Source: an uncultured Muribaculaceae bacterium (GTDB lineage: Bacteria; Bacteroidota; Bacteroidia; Bacteroidales; Muribaculaceae). Taken from it: DNA of 56,658 nt. Position numbers and translations under genes: made by a program. Positions 1 through 9,972 of the stretch are shown here, piece after piece. A model generated the notes under the pieces. That model saw nothing but the letters and a program-made list of their open reading frames with translations, was not told the origin of the DNA and made no database searches. Position 1 is the stretch's first letter. Every line of letters begins with the position of its first letter. The stretch covers positions 1 through 56,658 of the forward strand of contig CAMWRV010000011.1 in assembly GCA_947176745.1 (NCBI GenBank), read 5' to 3'.

Positions 1-581
1 GTTTCTACCCCGGCAAGAACCTCGGCGCGCTCGGCGACGGAGGCGCGGTCACCACTTCCGACAAAGAGCTGGCCGACACGATCCGCGCACTGGCCAACTA
101 CGGGTCGGCCGAGAAATATGTGTTCCGCTACAGGGGCCGCAACTCCCGCCTCGACGAGATACAGGCCGCCGTGCTCGACGTCAAACTGCGGCATCTTGAC
201 GACGACAATCAGAAGCGGCGTCGCATAGCCCGCATATACTTTGAAGAAATCCGTCACCCTGAAGTCGAGATTCCCGGCAAAGAGCTTTACTTCAGCGAAG
301 ATCCGGAAGCGCCGGCTGCTGTCGACAATGTCTTCCACCTGTTTCCGGTCCTGACCGGACGCCGCGATGACCTGAAGAGGCATCTTGACAGCAACGGAAT
401 CCAGACCCTTATCCATTACCCGATCCCCCCGCACAAGCAGGAATGCTACAGGGAATGGAACGCCATGTCACTGCCCGTGACCGAAAGCATACACGACCGC
501 GAGCTGTCGCTTCCGGTCTCGCCGGTGATGACCGAAGAGGAAGCCCGCGCCGTTGCCGATGCGGTCAACGGCAACTGGTAA
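1..581 (+). CDS. DegT/DnrJ/EryC1/StrS-type sugar aminotransferase, 3' end only
   Basis: This is the C-terminal part of a PLP-dependent aminotransferase that would put an amino group on a nucleotide-linked keto-sugar for surface polysaccharide synthesis. The reading frame is already open at base 3, so the gene starts before the window. The first visible residues, [16 protein letters not shown], are the family's PLP-lysine motif, with the lysine codon at 15-17. NYGS and the [11 protein letters not shown] segment that follows are also typical of the family. About 192 residues are visible, roughly half of a usual 370-residue enzyme. It ends 30 bases before trkA on the same strand, but a functional link with potassium uptake is not evident. 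The exact sugar substrate cannot be told from this fragment. Confidence 0.9.
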   Translation, partial: FYPGKNLGALGDGGAVTTSDKELADTIRALANYGSAEKYVFRYRGRNSRLDEIQAAVLDVKLRHLDDDNQKRRRIARIYFEEIRHPEVEIPGKELYFSEDPEAPAAVDNVFHLFPVLTGRRDDLKRHLDSNGIQTLIHYPIPPHKQECYREWNAMSLPVTESIHDRELSLPVSPVMTEEEARAVADAVNGNW

Positions 582-611
582 CCGCAAGAGGCATACTTGA
601 ACACACGCACT

Positions 612-1949
612 ATGAAGATATTAATAGCAGGCGACGGAGAGACCGGCTCCCATCTGGCAGAAATGCTGTCGGTCGAGAATCAGGATGTCGTGCTTATGGG
701 CGCCGACCGCGAGCGGCTTCAGGAACTTGACGCCACATCCAACTTTCTGACCTTTCACGGCAATCCAGTGTCGGCCTCGGCACTTGCCGGATGCGGGGTG
801 GCCGACACCGACCTCTTCGTGGCCGTCACGCCCGACGACAACGCCAACATCGTGGCCTGCGAACTTGCCAAAGGACTCGGGGCCTCGAAATGCGTGGCCC
901 GAGTTGACAACCCTGAATTTTCCGACCCGTCGGTAGGAGAACTTCTCAGGCGTCTCGGAATCGACATGACCATCTATCCCGAAAGAATGGCGGCAGAGAC
1001 AATCATGCACTTCATCCGACACAACTGGGCAAGCGACTGGTTCAGGCTGCTCGACGGCGAGCTGCTCGTTGTCGGCGTTCGCGTGCAGGAGGGAGGAGAA
1101 CTCTGCGGCAAGCGGCTGCGCGATTTCACGCAGACACCACGGTTCTGTCACGTCGCGGCCATCAGACGCGGAGAGAAAGTCATAATTCCGCGAGGCGACG
1201 ACATCATATGGCCCGGCGACACACTCTACATCTCCACTCTCCCCGACGACGCGTCGAGAATCCACAGTCTCTGCGGAGGCCACTCCGTAAAGGCCGGAAG
1301 GATCATGATAACAGGAGCCGGACGCGTCACCGAGAACGTGCTCAAGCTCCTCGGCGGCGGAATCTCGGTCACCGTGATCGACCCCGACCGCGAACGTTGC
1401 CGCGACATGGCCTCCCGCTTCCCCGACGCGGTGGTCGTCAACACCCGGTCGAGCGATGTCGTGGCCATGAAAGAGGAAGGCATCGGACAGTGCGACATGT
1501 TTCTCGCGCTCACCGGCAAATCGGAGGCCAACATCGTGGCCTGCATGGTTGCCCGCGAGCACGGCGTGCGGAAGACTCTCGCCCGCATCGAGGAGTTCCA
1601 GTATGTGCAGGAAGCCGAGAGTCTCGACATAGACAAGATCGTCAACAAGAAACAGCTCAACGCCGGCATGGTGATGAACGTCCTTCTCGACTCCGACATG
1701 GCCACAACCCAATGCCTCGCCACCGACAAGGCCGAAGTCACTACGATCGTGGCCCGCGAAGGCTCGCGCATCGTGTCGCGGCCCATCGGCGAACTGTCGC
1801 TCCCCCGCGAACTGACCATAGCCGGACTCGTCCGCGACGGCAAGGGACTCATGGTCGAGGGTAATACCTGCGTCCGTCCAGGCGACCATGTGGTGGTGTT
1901 CTTCCTGACCGGAAGCCTCTCGAAAGTCAAACGCCTGTTCCGGCAATAA
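612..1949 (+). CDS. trkA: Trk potassium uptake system NAD-binding protein TrkA
   Basis: TrkA is the cytoplasmic regulatory ring that binds nucleotides and gates the TrkH potassium channel. The 445-residue product has two tandem RCK units. The first Rossmann fold begins at the N-terminus (MKILIAGDGETGSHLAEML) and the second near residue 231 (ITGAGRVTENVLKLL), each followed by an RCK_C (TrkA-C) part; the last is about residues 365-445. The frame is open from a TTG at 597, but the ATG at 612 places the glycine-rich loop at its usual distance from the start, so it is preferred. trkH follows after 23 bases, so the two are very probably one transcript. Length is normal for a two-domain TrkA. Confidence 0.95.
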   Translation: MKILIAGDGETGSHLAEMLSVENQDVVLMGADRERLQELDATSNFLTFHGNPVSASALAGCGVADTDLFVAVTPDDNANIVACELAKGLGASKCVARVDNPEFSDPSVGELLRRLGIDMTIYPERMAAETIMHFIRHNWASDWFRLLDGELLVVGVRVQEGGELCGKRLRDFTQTPRFCHVAAIRRGEKVIIPRGDDIIWPGDTLYISTLPDDASRIHSLCGGHSVKAGRIMITGAGRVTENVLKLLGGGISVTVIDPDRERCRDMASRFPDAVVVNTRSSDVVAMKEEGIGQCDMFLALTGKSEANIVACMVAREHGVRKTLARIEEFQYVQEAESLDIDKIVNKKQLNAGMVMNVLLDSDMATTQCLATDKAEVTTIVAREGSRIVSRPIGELSLPRELTIAGLVRDGKGLMVEGNTCVRPGDHVVVFFLTGSLSKVKRLFRQ

Positions 1950-1972
1950 AGACCCGTCAAAGCAATCACCGC

Positions 1973-3436
1973 ATGAAGACATCACTGCGCATAGGAGCCA
2001 TGGCCGGCATCATCGGACGCCTTGTGCTGATAGACGCCGCCATTCTGCTGCTGCCAATGGCCGTAAGCCTCGTCTACGGCGAAAGCGACTGGAAGACATT
2101 TCTGATCGCATCTGCGGCGGCGGCCGCCACCGGACTTGCCGCCATATACGCCACACGCCGCTGCCGCGAGCCGATACGCGCGCGCGAAGGCTTCATAATA
2201 ACCGCCGTGATATGGGTGGTGTTCGGATTTTTCGGCATAATCCCGCTGATGACATGCTCACACCCGCTCGGCTTCACCGACGCCATGTTCGAGATCATAT
2301 CGGGCTACACCACCACCGGCGCGAGCGTCATAACCGACGTGCAGGCCATGTCGCACGGCATTCTGTTCTGGCGCGCACTGTCGCAATGGATCGGCGGACT
2401 CGGCATAATCCTCTTCATGCTCGCGCTGCTCCCCGAGCTCAACAAATCGATCGGCATATCGATGTTCAACGCCGAGGCCACCGGCATCACCCACGGCAAG
2501 ATACACCCGCGCATCCGTCAGACAGCACTCGCTCTCTGGGCGGTTTACGTCACGCTTACCGTTGTGTCGGTCATTCTGCTCTGGATCGGCCCGATGGATC
2601 TGTTCGACAGCGTGTGCCACACATTCGCAGCAATAGCCACCGGAGGATTCTCGACACGCAACGACGGGCTGCTCTCCTGGCATTCGGACTACATAATGTG
2701 CGTAGTGACGGGTGTGATGTATGTCGGCGGCCTCAACTTCCTGCTGCTGTTCAACATGTGGAAAGGCGACGTGCGCGGCTTCTTCCGCAACAGTGTTGTG
2801 CGCGTATTCACCGCCATGACACTGTGCGCCTATCTGCTCGCGCTGCTTTCCGCACTGCTTCGCGGAGAGACAGCCGACACCGACAACCTGCTTGTCTATC
2901 CCCTTTTTCACGTGGTGTCGGCCATAACATCCACCGGTTTTTCCGCCGGCCCGGTCGAACAGTGGGGAGAACCGATGCTTTTCATCACCATCATTCTCAT
3001 GATCTGCGGATCGTGCGCCGGGTCGACATCGGGCGGACTGAAGACCGACCGTCTGATGGTCATGTGGCAGAATCTGCGCAACGAGGTGCACGTCACCGCC
3101 TTTCCCAAGCGCATGTATGTGGTGCGGCTCTACGGCAGCGCGCTCGACAACAGTCTGGTATCGCGCGTGTCGGCATTCGTGGCCATCTATATGCTCGTGA
3201 CATTGACAGCCACCGGAATCATAACATTCTTCGGATACACGTTTGCCGAATCCTTGTTCATGGTCTGCTCATGCATAGGCTGCAACGGACTCGGCTACGG
3301 CGCTACCGGAGCGGAAGGCTCTTTCGCGCTGCTTCCCGATGCCGTCAAGTGGCTGCTGACTGCGGTCATGCTGATGGGGCGACTTGAGATCTTCACCTAT
3401 CTCGTGCTCCTTCTCCCCTCTTTCTGGCGCCGCTGA
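1973..3436 (+). CDS. trkH: Trk potassium uptake channel subunit TrkH
   Basis: This is the membrane channel subunit of the Trk/Ktr superfamily and works with TrkA just upstream. The 487-residue protein is strongly hydrophobic and shows four M1-P-M2 repeats. The pore loops are recognisable: ISGYTTTGAS near residue 107, ATGGFST near 223, TSTGFSAG near 323 and GCNGLGYGATG near 439. The glycine in each loop is the residue that sets potassium selectivity in this family. The gene is 23 bases downstream of trkA and ends at a strong hairpin (3456-3487) that also separates it from the convergent large secreted-protein gene. Confidence 0.95.
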   Translation: MKTSLRIGAMAGIIGRLVLIDAAILLLPMAVSLVYGESDWKTFLIASAAAAATGLAAIYATRRCREPIRAREGFIITAVIWVVFGFFGIIPLMTCSHPLGFTDAMFEIISGYTTTGASVITDVQAMSHGILFWRALSQWIGGLGIILFMLALLPELNKSIGISMFNAEATGITHGKIHPRIRQTALALWAVYVTLTVVSVILLWIGPMDLFDSVCHTFAAIATGGFSTRNDGLLSWHSDYIMCVVTGVMYVGGLNFLLLFNMWKGDVRGFFRNSVVRVFTAMTLCAYLLALLSALLRGETADTDNLLVYPLFHVVSAITSTGFSAGPVEQWGEPMLFITIILMICGSCAGSTSGGLKTDRLMVMWQNLRNEVHVTAFPKRMYVVRLYGSALDNSLVSRVSAFVAIYMLVTLTATGIITFFGYTFAESLFMVCSCIGCNGLGYGATGAEGSFALLPDAVKWLLTAVMLMGRLEIFTYLVLLLPSFWRR

Positions 3437-3455
3437 GCGGCAATGACCAAAACAC

Positions 3456-3487
3456 ACGGTCCGGACTGCCGAGGCAATCCGGACCGT
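3456..3487. terminator. Hairpin between convergent genes
   Basis: Two perfect 10-base arms (ACGGTCCGGA at 3456-3465 and TCCGGACCGT at 3478-3487) flank a 12-base loop between the convergent ends of trkH and the large secreted-protein gene. Read on the minus strand it is followed by GTGTGTTTTGG. Read on the plus strand the tail is less T-rich. It may serve both directions. Confidence 0.7.
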
Positions 3488-3511
3488 ATCATTATGACAT
3501 CTTCGAACTGT

Positions 3512-6500
3512 TTATCTCACAAGAACCTTTACTGTTGCGGAGCCGCAGCGCACCACATGGACACCCTGTGCGGCCGGCAGCGACAGATGACCGTCGACCT
3601 TGCCACCGTAAATCCTGAGACCCTGCGCGTTCCAGACCGCAACCTCCTCGCTATCGGCAAGAATGTCGATATGACCACGTCCTCCCTCGGCGCGGAAAGC
3701 TGCGGACACAGAACCTACGCCCGAATCACCTACTCGCACACTGACAGCCTTCGACTCGCCGCGTGTGTAGACTGCACTGACACTGTAACGCGTCGCATCG
3801 CTCACAGCAGAAACCGAGCTGTCGGTAAATCCAGGCTCCTGAATCGGAGATCCGTTGACTCTCACACCGTCAACATACACGTTATAACCCGACAGTTCGA
3901 AATTTGAACCGTTGGCGGGGATATAGGTTATGTCGTCGACAAAGAGCATGAAAGCGTCGATCGAAGTGCAGCGGATAGCGAAATAACGTGTTCCCTCCGG
4001 AACCTCGAAACTGTATTTTGTCCATTCCAACGGGACAGCCGATATGGTATTAAGCCGTGTGAAATCATCGGGATCAGTGCCTGTGGCCGAACAGAGGAAC
4101 TGAAAACGTTCGTGAGTCTCGCCGTTGCCGTAACTGCGGGCATAGAACTCCACGGTCTGCGCCTTCTCGTTGAGCCAGGGGGAAATGATCCAGTCATCGC
4201 AAGGCACTGGAGCATCGGCCGTGATGGTCAGCGTGTACATCTGCGCGAGATACTTCGAGCCGCTGTTGGCCTTGTAGGAAAGATTGCCGTTGAACACGGG
4301 ATGCGCGGCATCCATCACCCAGAAGCTCTGCTGCGAGCCTGTCTGTATACCCGGCAACTCCACACCTTTGAGGCCGCCGATATAACCCTTGTCCTCGTCA
4401 AGCAGAGTCCAGTCGCCATATTCAGTCGGGAAACCGGAAGCTGTCTCGGCATCCTCGAACGATTCGGTGACGGGCACATCTGCATCCGACATCTTCTCCG
4501 GTTCCGACCACGCAAGCTCCACTGTCGACGCGCCCGTACGCACGGCCCTGAGATCGCGCACGCCCGGGAACGACGCGTGCCGCAGACGCACAGAGGCAGG
4601 TTCGCTCCGGTCATTCTCCATGTTCATGTCGGCACTCCAGTCGATTTCCACATAATATTCATTTACTTCCTCGTCAGAAGCATTGAGGATCTGAGCGAAG
4701 ACAAACTGCGCTGACTTGCCGGGATCGAGAGCGACACCATTCTTCGACGCCACCTCCGCGCCATTGCGCAGAAGCAGCACCTTGTAACCTGCGTCGGCCG
4801 GCATGCGTCCGGCATTCTCAACCTCCGCCGTCACCTCGAATTCAGAGTCAAGAGCGGCTGTCGCGGGAGCTGAGAGCGCTGTGACCGCGAGATCCTTGTC
4901 TTTGCGGTCAGTTATCGTCATCAGGTCGATGAGAGTGTAGAGATAAGAGTTTGTCGTCGCATCGAAGGCAAGCTGCACGGTCTTGCCCGCACAGGGCGTG
5001 AGATCTACGGTTGCCTTGGCCCATCCACGCACTCCGGCGGCAATGTCATCGACAACAAAAGTCTCCACGCTGCGGAATCCCTCTCCGTCGCCATAGTCGG
5101 CAAGCACGGTTATGGTGTTTGTATCGCGCACGCCGTCGGCGTTCTGGAGATTGAACGTAAAGAAAGTAAGCGTCGGATGCTCCAGACCCGTCATGTCGAT
5201 ACGGCCTGTGAAGAGACGAGCCGCGTCGCCGAGCGAGGGACCATACATGCCGATCATGCCGTTGTCGGCGTCATAGCTCTTGACGCCCATCGAGAAACTC
5301 TGGTCGCCGTAGTTCTGCCATGATCCGGCGGTATCATCGAGCGGATAAGCCGCCATGATATGCGAGATTCCGCCGTTGGCGAAAGACTCTGTCCACGGAA
5401 GGCGGTCGGGCGCGCCGACAGCGATCATGCCTGTGACGCCGCCGTTGGAGAAACCTGCCTCGTCATGCGCGAAGACTGCATACTGGAAGAACTCCTGACC
5501 ATCTTCCGGACGCGCCAGCGGACTGTATGTATATGACTCTCCTGTCACTCCTGAAGCCACAAGCTGCTGCTCGCTTCCCACCAGCCGGACAATCAGATAG
5601 GAGATCTCATCAGCCGGAATGTCCTTGCCGTCGATATCTTTCGAGACTCCGGTCCAGCTGATCGTCACCACACCGGACTCTCCCTCGGTCGATGCCGTCA
5701 CATCAGTGGGCGGAACAGGCACATTAAGTCCGACATGAGCCTCGGTCTCGACAGGACGCCCCTCTGACGAACCGTTGAAGGCCACGACCGTGAAACGGTG
5801 AAGACCGCTTGTCGGTATATCGAGATCGACGCTCACCGCTTCACCCGGGCCGACATCGGCAAGAGTATGGAAAAGTTTGCCGTCAAGACTGATCTCTATG
5901 CGGTCGAGGAACGGCAGCGGATTTCCCTGCAGATCGCAGGCCGGAGCGGTGAAGGCCACGGTGGCTTTCTTCACGCCGTCGGCCCAGGGGGTGACTGTCA
6001 GATCCGACACCGCGTCGGGCGACATGGCGTCGATAGCACCCGACACCGTCAGGTTGTCGAGCAGGAGGAAATATGCGTTCTCTGGCGTGTTGTAATGTAT
6101 GCCGATATAATACACACCATCTTCGGGAACCGAGAAATACTCCTCAAACGGCACGGTGGCCATGAAACTTGCCGTATTGACCGTGGCTCCGGAGAGAAAC
6201 ACATCTGTCATCGCCTCGGCCTCCGGCGCCCTGCCCACAGCCACATCGAAGGTCTCGGTCCACGCGGCGCCCATAGTGGCCGCGCTGATTCCGAATTTAT
6301 AGAACTTGCCCCCCTCGAGTCTTATGGCCGGAGTCACAAGCCACTCATCGGCGTGAGAATCCTCGGAACCGTAGACGGGGCCCATACCCTGCGCCATGCC
6401 GACAAACGATCCCCAGCAGCGGCCGTCGCCATTGCCGTCGATCAGCGTGTAGCTCTCAAGGAATCCGGTGTCAGTGAAGTCATCGCTCCAGGGAGGCAGG

Positions 6501-8074
6501 ATGTTTCCGAGTCCCACCCCGTTGGTATTGACAGCAGCCGACTGCCAGCCGTCATACTCTGCCCGGATCGAATATCTGTACCTGACAAACGATTCCGGTT
6601 CGGCCACGGCATCGGTCACCGACAGGGCGGCAATGCCTTCGGCCACGACAGCGTTGTCGGGCAGACGCGTCACTGTGTATCTGATTCTCTCCGTGTCGAT
6701 ATAGCCTCCGTTGGCACTACCGGCGGAAGCGTTCCACGACACGGTGAAGACTCCGTCGGAATATTCAGCCTTCGCGCCGGTGACAGGCGCGGGCGCGTCA
6801 GCGCCGATAAACTTCTCGACCTCCGCCTTCGGGCTGTCGCCCTCGGCATTAGAGCAGACAAGCGTGAACTTATAACGTCCAGGCGCGGAAACCGAGAACG
6901 ACGGCGTGCGTATACCTTTCGAGCCGTAAGCCGCGCTCCCGAAAGCGAGCGTCTCTCCGGCAAGCATCACACGGTAATCCATGCTGCCGGTGGCCTCCTC
7001 TCCCCGGAACAGGGTCTCCGGAGCGTCAAACAGCAGCGAACCCTCCAGATTGCCTTTCTCGAAATCGAGCACAAGGTTTGTCGGAGCAGCCGGAGCCCGG
7101 TCCTCTGCAGCAGGAGGCATGACATAAAGAGCGTAAACCTCCTCCGCGCTCGGGAAACCGTAAAGACGAGTCGCCCTGCCTGTAGCGGTGTCTACCTCAC
7201 ATATTAAACCGTCGGCATCGGTCGAGACTGTCCAGTAAAGACGTCCGGTCTTGTGGTCGAAGGTTGCCGACGAGACATTCTGCGGCACATATCCGGTCGC
7301 ACCGACAACTGTGGCGGAGCCGTTGCTCTTGTCTACCCTGAGTAGGTCTCCCGACATGTCGATTGCGAAAAGATTGCCCTCCTTGTCGGCGGCTATGGCG
7401 TTCCATGCAGCCGGGAGAGTACTGATCAACGTGCGCTCTCCTTCGGCGAAATCGACCGTTCCGAACTCATAGCCGTCGGCGGAGTCATTGGTGAAGCATC
7501 CGTAGACCAGTCCGTCGGCGGGATTGTATGTGAGGTCGGTCGACATGAATCTCTGCGACAGCATCCAGGGTGCTCCGGCCCGCATCTGCCAGGTCTCGGT
7601 GTCATATGCGAAAGCATAGTATATGTTCTGCCCCGGATAGGAATACTGCAAGGTGACGTAATAAGTATCGTCAGTGCCGTATCCTCCTCCCGGCGTACAC
7701 ATCGACGCCGAGAGCGAGACGGCAGTCACAGGCTCGGGAGCGCCGTCGGTCAGGATCGTGTGGAGAGAGGTCGAAGGTGGTGCGAAAACCATTCCCTTTA
7801 TATCGGGAACGTACTCCATATATTCCCTGAGCGGCCCATTTGCGCTGTCATAGCGGAATGTAAGACTCCCGCTCACGGCCATCGGAGACTTCAGGTCAGC
7901 CCCAATGCCTGTCCTTGCACGTGGAGCCACATAACCTCTTCCGGACTTCGCTGCAAGCCTGGCGACCGGATCGGCAGCACCGCCCCTCACCGCCCGGCTG
8001 TCGGACTGCGCGTGGTTGGCGACAGCGACGATCCCGAGCAAGGCGGCCGGAAGCAATTTTCTGAAAAGTTTCAT
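3512..8074 (-). CDS. Giant secreted fibronectin type III / choice-of-anchor protein with T9SS-type tail
   Basis: A predicted surface or secreted protein of about 1520 residues. Several Met codons lie upstream, but MKLFRKLLPAALLGIVAVANHAQS gives a clean signal peptide, so the ATG at 8074 is chosen (8077 is equally possible). After a propeller-like N-terminal region (about residues 40-330, with sequence such as YYVTLQYSYPGQNIYYAFAY), the protein alternates fibronectin type III-like modules with jelly-roll domains of the choice-of-anchor/MAM-like type (for example WTESFANGGISHIMAAYP). No catalytic motif was seen. The last ~80 residues (VAVWNAQGLRIYGG... GVHVVRCGSATVKVLVR) resemble a T9SS type A sorting domain. 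The substrate or ligand is unknown; adhesion or glycan binding is only a guess. Confidence 0.8.
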   Translation of the reverse strand: MKLFRKLLPAALLGIVAVANHAQSDSRAVRGGAADPVARLAAKSGRGYVAPRARTGIGADLKSPMAVSGSLTFRYDSANGPLREYMEYVPDIKGMVFAPPSTSLHTILTDGAPEPVTAVSLSASMCTPGGGYGTDDTYYVTLQYSYPGQNIYYAFAYDTETWQMRAGAPWMLSQRFMSTDLTYNPADGLVYGCFTNDSADGYEFGTVDFAEGERTLISTLPAAWNAIAADKEGNLFAIDMSGDLLRVDKSNGSATVVGATGYVPQNVSSATFDHKTGRLYWTVSTDADGLICEVDTATGRATRLYGFPSAEEVYALYVMPPAAEDRAPAAPTNLVLDFEKGNLEGSLLFDAPETLFRGEEATGSMDYRVMLAGETLAFGSAAYGSKGIRTPSFSVSAPGRYKFTLVCSNAEGDSPKAEVEKFIGADAPAPVTGAKAEYSDGVFTVSWNASAGSANGGYIDTERIRYTVTRLPDNAVVAEGIAALSVTDAVAEPESFVRYRYSIRAEYDGWQSAAVNTNGVGLGNILPPWSDDFTDTGFLESYTLIDGNGDGRCWGSFVGMAQGMGPVYGSEDSHADEWLVTPAIRLEGGKFYKFGISAATMGAAWTETFDVAVGRAPEAEAMTDVFLSGATVNTASFMATVPFEEYFSVPEDGVYYIGIHYNTPENAYFLLLDNLTVSGAIDAMSPDAVSDLTVTPWADGVKKATVAFTAPACDLQGNPLPFLDRIEISLDGKLFHTLADVGPGEAVSVDLDIPTSGLHRFTVVAFNGSSEGRPVETEAHVGLNVPVPPTDVTASTEGESGVVTISWTGVSKDIDGKDIPADEISYLIVRLVGSEQQLVASGVTGESYTYSPLARPEDGQEFFQYAVFAHDEAGFSNGGVTGMIAVGAPDRLPWTESFANGGISHIMAAYPLDDTAGSWQNYGDQSFSMGVKSYDADNGMIGMYGPSLGDAARLFTGRIDMTGLEHPTLTFFTFNLQNADGVRDTNTITVLADYGDGEGFRSVETFVVDDIAAGVRGWAKATVDLTPCAGKTVQLAFDATTNSYLYTLIDLMTITDRKDKDLAVTALSAPATAALDSEFEVTAEVENAGRMPADAGYKVLLLRNGAEVASKNGVALDPGKSAQFVFAQILNASDEEVNEYYVEIDWSADMNMENDRSEPASVRLRHASFPGVRDLRAVRTGASTVELAWSEPEKMSDADVPVTESFEDAETASGFPTEYGDWTLLDEDKGYIGGLKGVELPGIQTGSQQSFWVMDAAHPVFNGNLSYKANSGSKYLAQMYTLTITADAPVPCDDWIISPWLNEKAQTVEFYARSYGNGETHERFQFLCSATGTDPDDFTRLNTISAVPLEWTKYSFEVPEGTRYFAIRCTSIDAFMLFVDDITYIPANGSNFELSGYNVYVDGVRVNGSPIQEPGFTDSSVSAVSDATRYSVSAVYTRGESKAVSVRVGDSGVGSVSAAFRAEGGRGHIDILADSEEVAVWNAQGLRIYGGKVDGHLSLPAAQGVHVVRCGSATVKVLVR

Positions 8075-8204
8075 CATTGTTCTGATATGTTTGGATATGT
8101 TTTGAATAGATAGAATAGACTGAACGGGCCGTAAATTTATATCTTTTTCTTTAAAAGCGAAAACAGACACCGGGGTAAATCAGGGGGACAATGTTGCAAA
8201 AATC

Positions 8205-8235
8205 TTGCAAACCACCTATTTTTTATATAAATTTG
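8205..8235 (+). promoter_or_regulatory. Bacteroidetes-type promoter
   Basis: TAAATTTG at 8228-8235 fits the Bacteroidetes -7 consensus TAnnTTTG. TTG at 8205-8207 lies 20 bases upstream, the usual -33 spacing. It would start transcription about 15-20 bases before the ATG at 8259. Confidence 0.6.
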
Positions 8236-8258
8236 CAAAAATCGCCAAAATAGACCGT

Positions 8259-9965
8259 ATGGCAACAATCCTGCATCACGCGACGAGACTCACAGCCTTT
8301 TACGCCGCCGTCATTCTGGTTATGCTGCTTCCCTCCGGCTGCAGCCGGCTCAGCGACAACCGACATCTGATGCCGTGGGAGACGGGAGACCGGGCCGTCG
8401 ACTCCCTTCTCGATCTGTCGGACGCGATCGAGATCGCCGACCTCTATGACGGCGAACGTCTGAGAGAGACACTTGAATCAATCGACTCCGCAGCCTCCCG
8501 TAAGGCCGGCGACGGTGCGGCGGCCGCTGCGGCAGCCTTTGCGCGAAGCCGTCTTCAGGAGTTCGCCGCCGACCCGCAAGACACTCACGCCATAGACAGT
8601 GCGGCACTCGCGCTTCTGCCGCCGGGCAAAGCATCTTACCTGCGTGCCCGGCTTCTGCTCCACATGGCTGTAGGGGAGACAGACCCTGAAAGGAAGACCG
8701 ACATACTGTTCGGCATACTGCCCGCGTTTCTTGATGCCCGCGACAGCATACATGTCGTGGAGACGCTCTATGAACTTAATATGGCCTACGGACGCGTGTG
8801 GGACGCGCCGACCCAGATAGAATACCTCAACGAGATACTGCGTTATGTGCCCGATAGCCTGCCGGCGCTCAAGGCTATAATGCACAGCAACATCATACGC
8901 CTCGAACGCGACCGTGGCGACACGGTCACATATCTTGCCACCCTCGACAGTCTGAGACTGGAACGCCGGCTCATGCACCTTGCGCCTGCGCTGGGCATAC
9001 TGGTTTACTCCGATCTCTACCGGCTCCGCGGGGACTCCCGCGACCTTGACACGGCACGGCATTATGCCGGGCGACTTGACATAGAGCACGATGCGGACCG
9101 GGTATACCGCATACAATGCCTCAACCGCGATGTGAAGGCCGGCCTCGCTGACTCGGCGAGAGTCCACGCGCTGGCTCTCGCCCCGCGGATCGGAGAGAAT
9201 GACGATCCAATAGATCTGGAATCGATGCGCGCCCTCATATCCTATCACGAACTCGCGGGTGACCGGGCCGCTGCCGACAGCATGCGGGTCAGGCTCGCTG
9301 CGTCGCGACGCAGTGCCGATGCCTACGAACGCGCCCTGCGCATGGCCCGCATGAACGCCGACCGTCGCATAGAGGAATTCCGCCGTTACAGCGAGTCGCG
9401 CCATGCACGCGAGAGATTGCGGAGCATTGCGGCGGTAGCGGCCTTAGTCTTTATTGCCGTGCTATGCCCCGCCGCATGGCTGCTGGTCCGCCTGCGCCGA
9501 CGACACCGGCAGGAGGGGTCCGTGCTGAAAAATGATCTTGAGAATGCAAAGAGGCGGCTGACGGTGGCTCAGATGCGGAGTGCCGAGAAGGAACGCGCCA
9601 TAAGCAGCGTGCTTGCGGAACTTGAAAACAACAGTCAGGAGAACCCGGGCAATGCACCGAGTGCCGACGATCTGAGACGCCGGCTGCGGCTTCAGCTCAC
9701 CGGCGACGATGACTGGGAACGATTCTCTGCAGTCTTCACCGAGATGCGTCCCGGATTCACCGACAGCCTGAGACAGGAATACCCTGCTCTGACACGCGGC
9801 GACATCCGGCTCTGCTGCCTTCTGGTCATGGAACTGGAGACAAAGCACATCGCGCGTCTTCTGATGATCCGCCCCGAATCGGTGAAGAAACACCGTCAGC
9901 GTCTCCGCGCGAAGTTCGGCATAACCCCCGACGTACATTGGGAAACATTCCTCGCAAACTTCTGA
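8259..9965 (+). CDS. Lipoprotein-like TPR / transmembrane / C-terminal HTH protein (one-component regulator type)
   Basis: A 568-residue protein with a lipoprotein-type signal (LLPSGCS, Cys28), a long helical TPR-like region to about residue 380, one transmembrane helix at about 389-411 (AAVAALVFIAVLCPAAWLLV), a coiled coil, and a C-terminal domain (about 500-565) with LTRGDIRLCCLLVMELETKHIARLL then VKKHRQRLRAKFG, which reads as a LuxR/sigma-70 region 4-like HTH. This layout is common in Bacteroidetes and suggests a sensor outside the membrane tethered to a DNA-binding or protein-binding domain inside. The ATG at 8259 is favoured over an upstream ATG at 8205 because it begins the signal peptide and lies beyond the promoter. 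A second protein with the same layout is at 15418-17115. Target genes are unknown; the neighbouring secreted-protein genes are candidates. Confidence 0.75.
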   Translation: MATILHHATRLTAFYAAVILVMLLPSGCSRLSDNRHLMPWETGDRAVDSLLDLSDAIEIADLYDGERLRETLESIDSAASRKAGDGAAAAAAAFARSRLQEFAADPQDTHAIDSAALALLPPGKASYLRARLLLHMAVGETDPERKTDILFGILPAFLDARDSIHVVETLYELNMAYGRVWDAPTQIEYLNEILRYVPDSLPALKAIMHSNIIRLERDRGDTVTYLATLDSLRLERRLMHLAPALGILVYSDLYRLRGDSRDLDTARHYAGRLDIEHDADRVYRIQCLNRDVKAGLADSARVHALALAPRIGENDDPIDLESMRALISYHELAGDRAAADSMRVRLAASRRSADAYERALRMARMNADRRIEEFRRYSESRHARERLRSIAAVAALVFIAVLCPAAWLLVRLRRRHRQEGSVLKNDLENAKRRLTVAQMRSAEKERAISSVLAELENNSQENPGNAPSADDLRRRLRLQLTGDDDWERFSAVFTEMRPGFTDSLRQEYPALTRGDIRLCCLLVMELETKHIARLLMIRPESVKKHRQRLRAKFGITPDVHWETFLANF

Positions 9966-9972
9966 CAGATAA

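Noticed and set aside
621..1985. 454-codon open frame on the minus strand opposite trkA
   Set aside because: It mirrors trkA, is rich in His, Gly and Val with no recognisable domain, and trkA on the plus strand has clear RCK motifs. It is a by-product of high-GC codon use.
5798..7207. 469-codon open frame on the plus strand within the giant secreted-protein gene
   Set aside because: The minus-strand product has a signal peptide, FN3-like modules and a T9SS tail; the plus-strand translation is basic and has no domain pattern.
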